A stretch of 64,000 nt of DNA from Ostreococcus lucimarinus CCE9901 (lineage: Eukaryota; Chlorophyta; Mamiellophyceae; Mamiellales; Bathycoccaceae), in contig NC_009371.1 of NCBI RefSeq assembly GCF_000092065.1, positions 248,001-312,000 on the forward strand, read 5' to 3'. The notes beneath the pieces were generated by a model. That model was not told the origin of the DNA. It made no database searches and saw nothing but the letters and a program-made list of their open reading frames with translations. Below are positions 33,462 to 42,886 of this stretch, in pieces. Position 1 is the stretch's first letter, and every line of letters begins with the position of its first letter. The position numbers were made by a program, and so were the translations under genes.

Positions 33462-35051
33462 TTAAAACTTGCGGGTGCCGATTTCCGGCTCATCGTCGCC
33501 GACGGATTCGGTTTCTGAGGGTTTTTCTTCGGCGACGGCTTCAACCACCGCGGCAGGGGTTTCCACCTCTTGCGGTACCACTACCGGGAGCTCGGCGGCG
33601 CGCGGGAGTTCTTGACCATCGAATGGCTTGGAAAAGACCATGGTCTTCGAAACCCACGCCGTGGCGGTGGCTTCGTGACGCAAACCGGCTTCTTCAAAGA
33701 GCTCGACCAAGTTCGTCACCGCATAATCCTTGTAGTACGGTTCATGGTTGAACGCAGGGAAACGATCGAGGGCGAGCTCGAACGCGCCTTCCATCCCATT
33801 TTCTTTACCATCGCCAATTTGCACGCTATCGACGAAGAAAAGCTTGCCGCCCGGCTTCAACACGCGCGCCATTTCCTTGGCCACCGTCATGCGAACCGCG
33901 CGCGGAAGCTCGTGGAAGAGGTAGACGTTGGTGATCATGTCGAATTCGTTGTCCTCGAGAGGCATGTCTTCCGCGTTCGCTTCAACGAGGCGCAGGCTAC
34001 CGCCCTTGCCTTCGAAACGCTTGTTCAATTTGCGCGTGGACTCGAGGTAGTGCGGAGACAGCTCGAGCGCCGTACTTTGCAACTCGGGGTGGTTATCGCG
34101 CACGAAAGACAAAAAACGTCCGGTGCCAGACGCCACATCCAAGTGCTTCGTCGTGCTCGCGTCGCGATTGCGCATGAAATCAGCGATGTACGGCAACGCC
34201 CGACGACGCATGGCGTCGGCGGATCCCAAAAACAGCATCTCAACTTGGAAGTCGTACAATCGCGCGCTCTGCGCGCTCAACCACCCATCGGTTTGGTAGT
34301 GAAAGTTTTGTAAGTAATAGTCCGGATATCTCTTCGGATCGGCGACGTAAGTTTCGCGCAATTCTTGCCCCTTCTTCGCGTTTCTTCGCTCAGCGACGAC
34401 GCGTTGATCTCGCGCGTTCGCGTTCGCCAACGCGCTCACCGCCAAGGGATTCCACTGCGCCGCCGGCGCGGTGCTGGGATCCATATCATACGGAAACTTA
34501 TACGTCCCATTTTCGATGAACTCGCACTCGCGCTTGAACACGTCCAAAATCGCCCCCATGTGCTGTTCCAAAAATTCGCTCACCTCTTGCGCCTGCTCCT
34601 CCGACATATCGCTCCCATCCATCGTCTTCCGCACGATGGGCGTCGCCGACCCCGCGCTCGCGTTCCCATTCCCATCGTCACTCATCACCACTCTCGCCAC
34701 CGCCTGCGCGATCGCCCCGACGTCGATGTCTCGTCCATCCGTCCCGCGCGAGTTCCCCACGCCTTGGGACAGAAAAAACGCAAACCGAAGTCCCGCGCTC
34801 GAGGTGTACGCCGCGCGAAGCGCCGCCTTTTTCGCTTCCTCGGGCAGCGCGTCTTCGATGCGCGTTCGCAGGTCGTCCAGGAACGACAGCGGGTTCGCGC
34901 GCGACGCCGGCGCGCTCGTATCGAGCGCGGATGTTTTCACGCCACGACGCATCGGCGCCGCCGACGGCGTTCGCGACGTCGCGCGCGCGCGTCTTTGCGC
35001 TCGAGCGCACGCCGCGCGCGGTGCAGACGCGGTTGACATCGCGCGCGACAC
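33462..35051 (-). CDS. Plastid class I SAM-dependent methyltransferase (UbiE/COQ5-like)
   Basis: 529-aa protein with an Arg/Ser/Ala-rich transit-type leader (about 45 residues), a 230-residue plant-type N-terminal region and a Rossmann methyltransferase. SAM-site motif I is LDVASGTGRFLSFVRDN, acidic loop LRLVEANAEDMPL, motif IV FDMITNVYLFHELP, post-motif MARVLKPGGKLFFVDSVQ. The substrate is unknown; the fold and FHELP motif resemble UbiE-like quinone or small-molecule methyltransferases. The C-terminal 50 residues are Glu/Val/Pro-rich and probably disordered. Starts at 35051 or 35039 (MSRAM, MSTAS) are both plausible. Confidence 0.85.
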   Translation of the reverse strand: MSRAMSTASAPRAACARAQRRARATSRTPSAAPMRRGVKTSALDTSAPASRANPLSFLDDLRTRIEDALPEEAKKAALRAAYTSSAGLRFAFFLSQGVGNSRGTDGRDIDVGAIAQAVARVVMSDDGNGNASAGSATPIVRKTMDGSDMSEEQAQEVSEFLEQHMGAILDVFKRECEFIENGTYKFPYDMDPSTAPAAQWNPLAVSALANANARDQRVVAERRNAKKGQELRETYVADPKRYPDYYLQNFHYQTDGWLSAQSARLYDFQVEMLFLGSADAMRRRALPYIADFMRNRDASTTKHLDVASGTGRFLSFVRDNHPELQSTALELSPHYLESTRKLNKRFEGKGGSLRLVEANAEDMPLEDNEFDMITNVYLFHELPRAVRMTVAKEMARVLKPGGKLFFVDSVQIGDGKENGMEGAFELALDRFPAFNHEPYYKDYAVTNLVELFEEAGLRHEATATAWVSKTMVFSKPFDGQELPRAAELPVVVPQEVETPAAVVEAVAEEKPSETESVGDDEPEIGTRKF

Positions 35052-35268
35052 GGTTCGTCGGTATCGCGCGACGCGAGCGCGCGGAGAAGTGTGGACACGG
35101 GACGAACGCGAGTGACGTCACATTTCAAGACCGCGCGGGGCGACGTCGAGCGCGACGGACATCGCGCGAAGAGACGGACATCGGGCGTCGATGACGCGGA
35201 AACGAACGTAAAACGTTGATATTAAACGATTCGTCGATGAATCGAGCGCGCGCGTTGGCGGTGGGCGC

Positions 35269-35790
35269 TCACGCCGCCGTCGCTTTGGCGCGCACGCGCT
35301 CGCGCCAGCCCACGAGCGCCGGACCGGGAATTTTCAACGCCTCCACGGTGTACGTCTTCTTCGATTTCGTCGACCGCTCGGAGTTTTCGCCGTCATCATT
35401 CGTTCGAACGCCGTCGTCGTCGTTTTCGTCGTCGTCGAACGAAAGACCGCGCTCGCACAACGTCGCCGCGTCCTCGTCGCGCGCGAACGTCACGAACGCG
35501 AAATCCTCTCCCTCCGGCACGTAACACCGCGTCACCTTCCCCCCGCGCACCGCTCTTTCGCACGCCTCGAGCACGTCCGACGCGTTTCTCTTACTCTCCG
35601 GCAAATCGTACGCCACGCACGGGTTCTTCAGCCGCGCGAACCGCTCCTGCCCGTCCTCCTCCATCGTCCACTCCGACTGCCACCCGTACTTCATCTGTCG
35701 ATACTCCGGCGTGTTCGGCTCGTCGATCGCGTACCCGGATCCCGCGATCTCGAAGAACGGGCCGAACGATCCCGCATCGCGTTCGCTCAT
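35269..35790 (-). CDS. Hypothetical small protein with RRM-like segment
   Basis: 173-aa protein with no family I can name. The N-terminal part (GPFFEIAGSGYAIDEPNTPE, YGWQSEWTMEEDG) looks conserved and structured. A middle segment VTRCYVPEGEDFAFVTFARDE with the following helix ATLCERGLSF resembles the RNP1 strand of an RNA-recognition motif (consensus xFxFVTF). An acidic Asp-rich linker and a Lys-rich KSKKTYTVEALKIPGPALVGW end complete it. The start at 35790 is the first ATG; the dispersed repeat array lies directly upstream. Confidence 0.6.
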   Translation of the reverse strand: MSERDAGSFGPFFEIAGSGYAIDEPNTPEYRQMKYGWQSEWTMEEDGQERFARLKNPCVAYDLPESKRNASDVLEACERAVRGGKVTRCYVPEGEDFAFVTFARDEDAATLCERGLSFDDDENDDDGVRTNDDGENSERSTKSKKTYTVEALKIPGPALVGWRERVRAKATAA

Positions 35791-35894
35791 GTCGTCGCGT
35801 CGTTCTCCTCCGTCGCGCGATTCTGACGTCGCATCGATTCGATTGTTCGCTCGAAACGCTCGCGTAACGCCCGCGCGCCACCCCGGTCGAAACC

Positions 35895-35927
35895 TAACTA
35901 TAAACTATAAACTATAAACTATAAACT
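35895..35927. repeat. Heptamer microsatellite (TAAACTA)n, about four copies
   Basis: Four near-perfect copies of TAAACTA, abutting and running into the first copy of the 128-bp dispersed repeat. It is not the CCCTAAA telomere repeat, though it shares the TAAA core. Confidence 0.85.
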
Positions 35928-36132
35928 CGTCGAGTTTTCTACGTATTCACCGTGATTTAGATCTATTAGTGCCGAAATCGCGAAACCCGTTTTGTCCAGC
36001 CTGCACACTTACGCACAAACTTAGGGACTAAGAGCATCGCAATAACTTAAGTTCTCGTCGAGTTTTCTACGTATTCACCGTGATTTAGATCTATTAGTGC
36101 CGAAATCGCGAAACCCGTTTTGTCCAGCCTGC
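35926..36132. repeat. Dispersed tandem repeat, locus 1 (period 128 bp, 1.6 copies)
   Basis: The first 79 nt of the unit (35926-36004, beginning CTCGTCGAGTTTTCTACG) recur without a mismatch at 36054-36132. The unit contains the palindromes TACGTA, TAGATCTA and AACTTAAGTT (36044-36053), and ends GTTTTGTCCAGCCTGC before the spacer. It is visibly AT-richer than flanking DNA. The same unit occurs in the same orientation at 49560-49783. Confidence 0.95.
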
Positions 36133-36201
36133 GCCCGGGCGCGCCGGCGACGCCGCGCGCATTGGACGCTGCGCGACGCATTACCGCGCGCGTCGCGCGT
36201 C

Positions 36202-37749
36202 ATGGCGTCTCCGACGCCGCACGCGCGCGCGCTCTGCCGCAGCGTAAACGTCCCGATCGCGCTCGACGACCGACGCGGTGCGCGCGCGATCAGACGACGC
36301 GCGACGCGCGCGAATGCGTCGACGAATGGGACGCCCGCGAGCGGGGACGCGCGCGCGAACGTCGACGACGACGACGAGAGACGACCGGGAAGCGTCGGGC
36401 GAGGGAACGACGGTGACGTGATGTTCGTGAACGGCGACGGCGCGACGCGGCGCGCGATCGGGGGCCGACGCGCGATGGAGGGACGCGCGGCGAATGGCGA
36501 CGAGGGGGAGAGGTTAAGAGACGGCGGCGCGCGCGGCGACGACGACGCGAGACGGGATTCGCGCGCGAGAGACGCGTCGTCGTCGTCGCCGGGGATGGCG
36601 AGAGGAAGTGGTGCGCGCGCGAGGTCGTCGAGCGGGGGCGCGAGCGCGATCAGAGGCGCGAACGCGGCGCGAGCGCAAACGGCGGAAATCTTGCTCACGC
36701 GAGGGTTGATTCTGAATAAGCTCGTCGTGACGCGCACGAGCGGGTCGCGATTGGGCGTGGCGACGGATTTGTGGGTGGACACCGATACGTGGGAGGTCGT
36801 GGCGTTAGATATTCGACAAAACGCGTTCGTGGGGACGGTAGACCACGTGCTGCTGGAGTCGCTGAGGCAAGTCGGGGACGTGATTTTGGTACACGACGAG
36901 CGCGCGGTGGAGCGGCGATGGAGCTCGTACGGATACAGCGCGGTGGTGGGGAAGGACGTCGTCACCGAGAGTGGGCAGTTTATCGGTCGAGTGCGGGATT
37001 TCGAATTCGATCCCGAGGACGGCGCCATCGCGAGGTTGATCGTCGACGCGTGGGGCGTGCCCACGGTGCCCGAGGGCGTGGTGTCGACGTACGCCGTGGA
37101 CGTCGTTGAGATTTTAGACTGCGGAACCGAACGCATCATCGTCGCCGAAGACGCCGAAAGTCGAGTCGAACAACTCAGCATGAGCGTTTTACAGCGCTTG
37201 GCGTTGACCGTGCCGCCGTGGGAGGAGGAAGAGATGATGTTCGGAAGCGACGCCTACTACGACGACGTCTACTACGACGACTACGGCCGCGCCGTGCCGT
37301 CGCGATCGCGCCGTCGCGCCGACGTAGACGAGTACGAAGCCTTCTTCCGACGTCGCGGCGGCGCCGCGCGCGGCGTCGAGCAGCGCCAATCGTCCGGAAG
37401 CCCCGTTCGCGAGGGCATCCCGCTGATGCGTCCGACGCAAGCGTACGAACGTCGCGACGTCGACGGCGGCTACGGCGACCGCCCCGGTTTCTCCGATTGG
37501 GTCGTCCGCGACGATCGCCGTCAATCGCGCGAGTACGAAACCGTCGACGCGTACTGGGATCCTCCCGCGAGACGCGAGCGCGCCGCCGCGCGTCGTCCGC
37601 CCGCCGACGCCCGCGACGTCCGCGACGTCCGCGCGTCGCCGCCGCCGCGCGACGCTCGCCCCCCGCCGCGTTCGCGCCGCGCGCCGCCGCCGCGTTCGCG
37701 CCGCGCGCCGCCCTCGGGCGCGTTCGACGCGTCCGAGGACATGCTCTGA
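36202..37749 (+). CDS. PRC-barrel domain protein, probably plastid
   Basis: 515-aa protein with two PRC-barrel domains in tandem: first about 165-230 (LILNKLVVTRTSGSRLGVA, VVALDIRQN), second about 250-320 (YGYSAVVGKDVVTESGQFIG, RVRDFEFDPEDGAIARLIVD). PRC barrels occur in photosynthetic reaction-centre H subunits and RimM, and in cyanobacterial and plastid proteins of unknown job. The N-terminal 160 residues are disordered and Arg/Asp/Gly-rich. The C-terminal 170 residues are Arg/Tyr/Asp-rich and end in two PPPRSRRA repeats. Start 36202 follows the repeat array; the frame is open upstream through the repeat. Confidence 0.75.
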   Translation: MASPTPHARALCRSVNVPIALDDRRGARAIRRRATRANASTNGTPASGDARANVDDDDERRPGSVGRGNDGDVMFVNGDGATRRAIGGRRAMEGRAANGDEGERLRDGGARGDDDARRDSRARDASSSSPGMARGSGARARSSSGGASAIRGANAARAQTAEILLTRGLILNKLVVTRTSGSRLGVATDLWVDTDTWEVVALDIRQNAFVGTVDHVLLESLRQVGDVILVHDERAVERRWSSYGYSAVVGKDVVTESGQFIGRVRDFEFDPEDGAIARLIVDAWGVPTVPEGVVSTYAVDVVEILDCGTERIIVAEDAESRVEQLSMSVLQRLALTVPPWEEEEMMFGSDAYYDDVYYDDYGRAVPSRSRRRADVDEYEAFFRRRGGAARGVEQRQSSGSPVREGIPLMRPTQAYERRDVDGGYGDRPGFSDWVVRDDRRQSREYETVDAYWDPPARRERAAARRPPADARDVRDVRASPPPRDARPPPRSRRAPPPRSRRAPPSGAFDASEDML

Positions 37750-37934
37750 CGCGCGCGGTTTCGCCGACGCTGTAACTCCAAATGTCCAAATGTTCCGTGT
37801 GCATCGCTCGATCGGTCTCGCGCGCGTGACGTCACTTATCCATCCCGTCGACGACGGCGCGCGCGCGCCGCACTCCGTCGCGCGCGCCGCGTCCGACTCG
37901 CCGAAGCGCGCACTCGCGCCGAAGTTCGCGCACG

Positions 37935-39083
37935 ATGCAACCGCTCGCGATGCACCGCGCGACGATGCGCGAGACGTTCGCGCGAACGCGGCGAACGACG
38001 ACGTCGATGGGGACATCGGGAAAAGCGACGGGACGGCGCGCGACGCGCGCGGTGCGCGTGCGCGCGGAGAGCGGCGGTGAATCGGCGCCGACGAGCGAAG
38101 GCGCGGCGACGAGCGGAACGCCGGTGCGCAAGACGTCGATGCTGGTGATCGGCGCGACGGGAACGCTCGGGAGACAGGTGGTGAGACGGGCCCTGGACGA
38201 GGGCTACGACGTGCGGTGCTTGGTGCGACCGAGACAAAATCCGGCGGATTTCTTGCGGGATTGGGGCGCCACGACGGTCAGCGCGGATCTGACGAAACCC
38301 GAAACGCTGCCGCCGGCGTTCGTGGGGGTGCACACGGTGATTGACGCGTCGACGGCGAGACCGGAGGAGGACTCGTACGCGATCGACTGGGAAGCCAAGT
38401 GCGCGACGATTCAAACGGCCGCGGCGATGGGGATCTCGCGATACGTGTTTTACTCCATCGATCAGTGCGATAAGCACCGAGAAGTACCGTTGATGAACAT
38501 GAAGTACGCCGTGGAGGAGTACTTGAAAGTGAGCGGGATGGATTACACGGTGCTGCGATTGTGCGGTTTCATGCAACCGCTCATCGCGGGATACGCCGTG
38601 CCGGTGCTCGAGGAGCAGCCGCTTTGGGGTACGGATGATGACACGCGCACGGCATACTTGGACACGCAAGATGTGGCGAAGATGACTCTCGCCGCCGTTC
38701 GCAGAGACGAAGCCGCGAACAAGATCATGACGCTCGCCGGCCCGAAGTCGTACAGCGTGCGCGAAGTCATCGCTTTGTGCGAAAAGCTCGGCGGCGCCGA
38801 AGCCAAGGTCAGCAACGTACCGGTTGGTTTGTTGAAGTTCACCCGTGCCTTCACGCGTTTCTTCCAATGGTCTTCGGCGGCGAGCGACCGCCTGGCTTTC
38901 GCGGAAGTGTTGGCGAGCGGCATCAAGTTTGAAGCCGACATGACGGAGACTTACAAGACTTTGGGGATGAGCGAAGACGAGGTGACGACGCTCGAACAAT
39001 ATTTAGAAGAATACTTCTCCAAGATTTTGAAGAAGTTGAAGGAAGTCGGCGGGGAATCGAGACAACGCGACTTCTACCTCTAA
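37935..39083 (+). CDS. HCF244: HCF244 (Ycf39 homologue), photosystem II assembly factor
   Basis: Atypical short-chain dehydrogenase of the NmrA/Ycf39 type, needed for psbA translation and early PSII assembly, where the cyanobacterial homologue helps chlorophyll delivery to D1. The 382-aa product has a leader of about 65 residues with an Arg/Thr-rich transit region. The Rossmann motif is VIGATGTLGRQVVRRALDEG. Then come VRCLVRPRQNPADFLRDWGA, HTVIDASTARPEE, SIDQCDKHREVPLMNMKYAV, RLCGFMQPLIAGYAVPVLEE and FTRFFQWSSAASDRLAF, nearly colinear with plant HCF244. The start could also be the ATG at 37950 or 37965. Confidence 0.95.
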   Translation: MQPLAMHRATMRETFARTRRTTTSMGTSGKATGRRATRAVRVRAESGGESAPTSEGAATSGTPVRKTSMLVIGATGTLGRQVVRRALDEGYDVRCLVRPRQNPADFLRDWGATTVSADLTKPETLPPAFVGVHTVIDASTARPEEDSYAIDWEAKCATIQTAAAMGISRYVFYSIDQCDKHREVPLMNMKYAVEEYLKVSGMDYTVLRLCGFMQPLIAGYAVPVLEEQPLWGTDDDTRTAYLDTQDVAKMTLAAVRRDEAANKIMTLAGPKSYSVREVIALCEKLGGAEAKVSNVPVGLLKFTRAFTRFFQWSSAASDRLAFAEVLASGIKFEADMTETYKTLGMSEDEVTTLEQYLEEYFSKILKKLKEVGGESRQRDFYL

Positions 39084-39204
39084 ATCGCCCGCTCGCGAAC
39101 TGTAATAGTGCCACAGATTTCTGATTTCTTTCCTCTTTCACGAAATTTCTAATGTCATCGCGTGTTCGATTCGATCGCGCGTCGTTTTCGTGCGCGTTAA
39201 CGTC

Positions 39205-39606
39205 CTATTGATCATCTGCGGCCGACGCGGGCGCGGGCGTGGCGTTCGTCATGTTGTCCACTCGCGTGCGAAACGCGCCTCGTCCGATCGCAAAGCGCCG
39301 TGGCGTCCAGCGCAAGACGTTGGTATCGCCCGGAGCGTCCAAAATGTCGTCGATTCCGTTCGACGCGTCCTCGATGACGTGTCGAAGTGTGCGATGCAGC
39401 CCATCTTCGACGCTGATTTCGTCCAGAACGGCTCGTTCGGCGTCGGTCAACTTCGTCAGTCGGTCGCGCACTGCCTCGGCATGGTCTGGTTTGGTCAACA
39501 GGGCGTTCTCGCGACGGCGCCGGGCCTCGCCAGCTTCCCACGCCATGGCGAGGTCCACGGGATCGCCGTCATCGACGTAGGCATCGTAAGCGTCGGTTTG
39601 CTCCAT
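39205..39606 (-). CDS. Hypothetical small protein, 133 aa
   Basis: Not recognised. Composition is natural: acidic start (MEQTDAYDAYVDDGDPVDLA), a helical middle (DHAEAVRDRLTKLTDAERAVLDEISVEDG-type, split here by a charged helix), then NVLRWTPRRFAIGRGAFRTR. No membrane segment or targeting signal. A gene is supported by its position in an otherwise empty 634-bp gap and its ordered amphipathic helices. The stretch encoding VRDRLTKL contains a donor-like and a branch-like sequence by chance, but no intron is needed. Confidence 0.6.
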   Translation of the reverse strand: MEQTDAYDAYVDDGDPVDLAMAWEAGEARRRRENALLTKPDHAEAVRDRLTKLTDAERAVLDEISVEDGLHRTLRHVIEDASNGIDDILDAPGDTNVLRWTPRRFAIGRGAFRTRVDNMTNATPAPASAADDQ

Positions 39607-39717
39607 GTCGAGTCGATCGAGGCGTCGAGGTGTGTGGGCGCCGAGGAGGCGAGACGAGAAGGCGACAACGCGCGGCTACGTGTAGTATTCGTTGGCTAAG
39701 GTCGCCCGGGCGGGCCT

Positions 39718-41565
39718 CTAATCATCCTTCTCGCACTGTTCGAACAGCAAATCGTGGTTCTGGCACACGCTTCGCGGACAAAGCGCGAAAACGGAGGACG
39801 CGCCGCGCACGCTTCGCGTGGCGCACATGCGACACGACGATTTCCCGATGGCGATGCACCCGGCGTAGTCCACGTCGATGTGGCCGAATGTGCGGCAGTA
39901 ACGCTCGGTATATTGAAATATCCCTCGCTTGGCATCTTCGAGGTTGGGCAGGCAGTTTTCGTCTTCGACGTTGACCGTCGGCGTGACTCCAAGGGTGGGT
40001 TTCGCGCGAACGGTGGGCGCCGTGTCGGCGGTGTCTTCGTCGTCGGCGTTGCCATCCTCCGCATCGCTTTCGTCGTCGTCACTCTTTGCCTTCGCTGGTT
40101 TGGGATCGCAACCCTCAACGCTGTACGCGCTGCACACGTGATGAGAGCATCGCGAATACGAACTGCTCTGCGTCGCGGCCGGGGAGTCGTCGAGGTAACA
40201 ACTTTGACAACCTTCGCTCGATTTTTCGACGCACCCGAGGACATCGCCGGAATCTTCCATGCAAGCCTTGTTGTATTGTCTATAAATACCGTGCTTAGAC
40301 TCAATTTGCACGGGTGCACACGATGGCGTGGCCTTGACGTCGTCATCTTCCTCCTCCTCCTCGTCTTCTTCGTCTTTGATGGACGGCGTGACGCCGAGCG
40401 ACGCCTCCGATGGCTTCGACTTTTTGCTAGACTTCTTACGCTTTGTCGACTTTTTCTCGTCGGTGTCATCCGTGTCGTCGACGACTGCATCATCAACGTC
40501 GACATCGACGTCGTCGTCTGCGTCGAGGTCATCGTTCTCATCCTCTTCATCCTTCGTGGTTGAAGACTTTTTCTTCAAAGCTGATTTTGTCTTTGACGTC
40601 TTCGACGAGGATTCCTCGGTTTCGTCGGCGACGTCGTCTACACTGCTCGTGCCCGCGGTCACGCGTTTCAAGCTTCCTTTTAAGCCTTTCAAAATCTTAT
40701 CCGTCGTCGCTTTTAACGGTTGAAGCGTGGGATCAGCCGTCGTAAGCGTCCCCGCGCCACCTCTGATTTCCATCGTTCTCGGCGATGCGGCGCTCGAGTA
40801 AAGCACGGCGCCGACGCCACACGCGACGACGGCGGAGACCGCGACGACGGTGTACGTGACGACGTGACTCTTAATCCCGAAAAACGACCGCCGAACCTTG
40901 CGCTTGCGACCGCCATCTAGCAATGAAGCAGTCTCGCTCTCCTCGCGAGCGCGCTCGCGGTCGCGCTTCGCCTCGCGCTTGGCTTCCTTCTTGGCCAACT
41001 TTTCCGCCTTTCGGCGCGCGCGTTCCGCCTCCAAAGCGCGCCGCTCTTCTTCGCGTTTCTTTCGCGCGCGCTCTTCCTCGCGCCTCGTCAAATCAGCCTG
41101 AGAAACGAACCCGAATCCTTCCTCTTCGTCCCCGCCTCGTCGTCTCGCGCTTCGCGCCCGCTCCAACCCGCTCGCGAACTCATCGTCATCGCTCTCATCG
41201 CTGTCGACCCCGCCCAAGCGCTCGGCGACGAGTTTCGACGTCTTACGCATCCTTCGCCTCCGTTCGCTGTCTCTACCGAACGTGCTGTGCGACGGCGACT
41301 CGTCCCCGTCGCTCGCGCCGTCGCCGCCCGCGCGATCCCACGCGCTTCGTCGCCCCCCCCCTCCGCGCCCGTCCCCCCCGCCCGCCTCCACGTCCTCGTC
41401 GCGATCCCTCGCGAACGCATCGTCGTCGTGATCGTCGACGACGCGCGTCTCCTCGTCGCTCTCCGACGCCGTCGTCGCCGTTCGGCGCGCGTCTTCGTCG
41501 TCCGAGCTCTCGCGCGAGCGCACCGACCGCGCGTCGCTCGACGCGTTCTTCGCGCAGCACACCAT
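39718..41565 (-). CDS. Single-pass membrane protein with duplicated Cys-rich domain
   Basis: 615-aa protein of unknown family. The N-terminal 220 residues are acidic then strongly basic/coiled (EEERARKKREEERRALEAER). One membrane helix follows (VVTYTVVAVSAVVACGVGAV, about 237-256), then a long Lys/Asp/Ser-rich stalk. Finally come two Cys-rich domains of about 65 residues with the same pattern: CxP..........GI[YF]......C...........GC....... CxxC..........CxxxVC. Both are preceded by LGVTPS or LGVTPT. The basic segment before the helix suggests type II topology, with the Cys domains outside the cytosol and disulphide-bonded (inference). No enzymatic motif. Confidence 0.75.
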   Translation of the reverse strand: MVCCAKNASSDARSVRSRESSDDEDARRTATTASESDEETRVVDDHDDDAFARDRDEDVEAGGGDGRGGGGRRSAWDRAGGDGASDGDESPSHSTFGRDSERRRRMRKTSKLVAERLGGVDSDESDDDEFASGLERARSARRRGGDEEEGFGFVSQADLTRREEERARKKREEERRALEAERARRKAEKLAKKEAKREAKRDRERAREESETASLLDGGRKRKVRRSFFGIKSHVVTYTVVAVSAVVACGVGAVLYSSAASPRTMEIRGGAGTLTTADPTLQPLKATTDKILKGLKGSLKRVTAGTSSVDDVADETEESSSKTSKTKSALKKKSSTTKDEEDENDDLDADDDVDVDVDDAVVDDTDDTDEKKSTKRKKSSKKSKPSEASLGVTPSIKDEEDEEEEEDDDVKATPSCAPVQIESKHGIYRQYNKACMEDSGDVLGCVEKSSEGCQSCYLDDSPAATQSSSYSRCSHHVCSAYSVEGCDPKPAKAKSDDDESDAEDGNADDEDTADTAPTVRAKPTLGVTPTVNVEDENCLPNLEDAKRGIFQYTERYCRTFGHIDVDYAGCIAIGKSSCRMCATRSVRGASSVFALCPRSVCQNHDLLFEQCEKDD

Positions 41566-41941
41566 GCGCGCGCGATCGGGACGCGTTCGCGCGCGCGTCC
41601 TCGTCGCTCGCCGATCGTCGTCGCGCGCGCGCGAGCGCGTCGGGGTGTTACGCGTTCCTCACGCCGGCTGGGTGTTACGCGTGCCTCACGAGGACTCTGA
41701 CGAGTCATGACTCAAGCGTAAATAATACACGTATGGACACTTGAATACGTTGGACATGTGGATATGAATCGACATACGAAACAAAAACAATCCGTTCCCG
41801 CGTTGACGGGTGAAGTGAAGATTAAATACTGTACCGTCCACGGCGTTTGAGGTTTCGGGCGGGCGCGGCGCGACTGCGGACGACGAACGACGCCGCGCGC
41901 GACGACGACGACGACGACGACGACGCGCGACGACCGCGTCG

Positions 41942-41976
<35 letters not shown>

Positions 41977-42886
41977 GGGACGCGCGCGCGCGTCGCCGTC
42001 CGTCGCGCGCGCGCATCCCTCGACGCGCGCGACGACGGCCGACGCCCGACGCGCGCGCGCGCGTCGCTTGACGGAAACGACCGCGCCGACGGAAACGACG
42101 CTTCGTTCGAATTCAAACGCGCACGCGCGCCGCGCGCGCGCGACGTCGAGATTTTTCCTCGAGTGCGGACCCGCGGCGCGAAAAAAGCGCGACGCGCGGG
42201 AACCGCGGCGAAAAAGATTAATTTCCGCGTCAGCACCCGCGGCGACCCCGCGCGCGCGGCGCGCGCCCGCGATCGCGACGTTTTTCGTATATAGATGCAT
42301 CACGGGGTTCAATGCGTACACGCGCGTGGGTAAATATGTCGACACGCGTGTCGCCGCGATCGCGGGCGCGCGCCGCGCGGCGAAAATTTATCGCATTTAT
42401 CGCTCGCGCGCGGAGTCACGACTCGCCGACGCGCGAATCCCGCGAAATCCCGCGCGGGGGTGGATAATATCTTCCCGTAGTGCGTCGCGTCGATCGCCCA
42501 TGAGGGCTGTGAAAAAAACCCGCGCGCGAGATTTCGATTTTCACGAACGGTTCATGGTGTTCGTGCGCGCGCGAATGCGTGATCGCCGCGCGTCCGGCGT
42601 GGGTTCGGACGTTCGGGCGATACGAACGGACGTCCGGCGCGTGGCCCGGAGACGACGCCCGACGCGCGCGTGCGCCCGGCGCGCGTTACGCGGGGCGCGC
42701 GCGCGCGGCCGCACACGCGCGCGCACGCCGGGCGCACGCGAGCGACGCGCGCGGTTCGCGGTCGATCGATTCGAACGTCGCTCGATCGATCGACGCGCGC
42801 GCGAGACGCCGACCCGCGACGCCGACCCGACCCGCGACGTCGTTGTTAACGTCGCCGCGATCGATCGGCGTCGCGCGACGCGGGCG
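41566..42886. other. Divergent intergenic region, 1.3 kb, no gene recognised
   Basis: Largest gene-free stretch in the window, between the starts of the membrane-protein gene and the cyclin gene. It contains an AT-richer section at 41690-41850, a strong (GAC)/(GTC) inverted repeat at 41901-41975, and CG-rich sequence to the cyclin start. Frames across it are open only because CGCG-rich DNA lacks stops. A long 5' leader for the cyclin or a non-coding RNA cannot be excluded. Confidence 0.65.
41901..41975. repeat. Inverted triplet repeat (GAC)8 - 17-nt loop - (GTC)11
   Basis: Eight GAC units are followed after a short CG-rich spacer by about eleven GTC units. The two tracts are complementary on one strand and could form a hairpin with a stem of at least 24 bp. 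Confidence 0.88.

Larger units (their letters stand above)
35791..36201. other. Divergent intergenic region, 411 bp, occupied by repeats
   Basis: Lies between the starts of the RRM-like gene (minus) and the PRC-barrel gene (plus). Roughly half is taken by a heptamer microsatellite and 1.6 copies of the 128-bp dispersed repeat, so the promoters of both genes must work around or through it. Confidence 0.8.

Noticed and set aside
35895-35927. Internal telomere repeat
   Set aside because: The unit is TAAACTA, not CCCTAAA.
39440-39490. Intron in the 133-aa gene (donor-like GTGCGCGACC, branch-like GACTGACG)
   Set aside because: No acceptor at the right distance and the uninterrupted frame encodes a good amphipathic helix.
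41686-42345. 219-codon minus-strand frame across the triplet inverted repeat
   Set aside because: Low-complexity Thr and Arg runs come from the repeat; no conserved-looking segment.
42068-42886. N-terminal extension of the cyclin frame
   Set aside because: Arg-rich with no domain, covers CG-rich intergenic DNA where stops are rare; the ATG at 42887 begins natural sequence.
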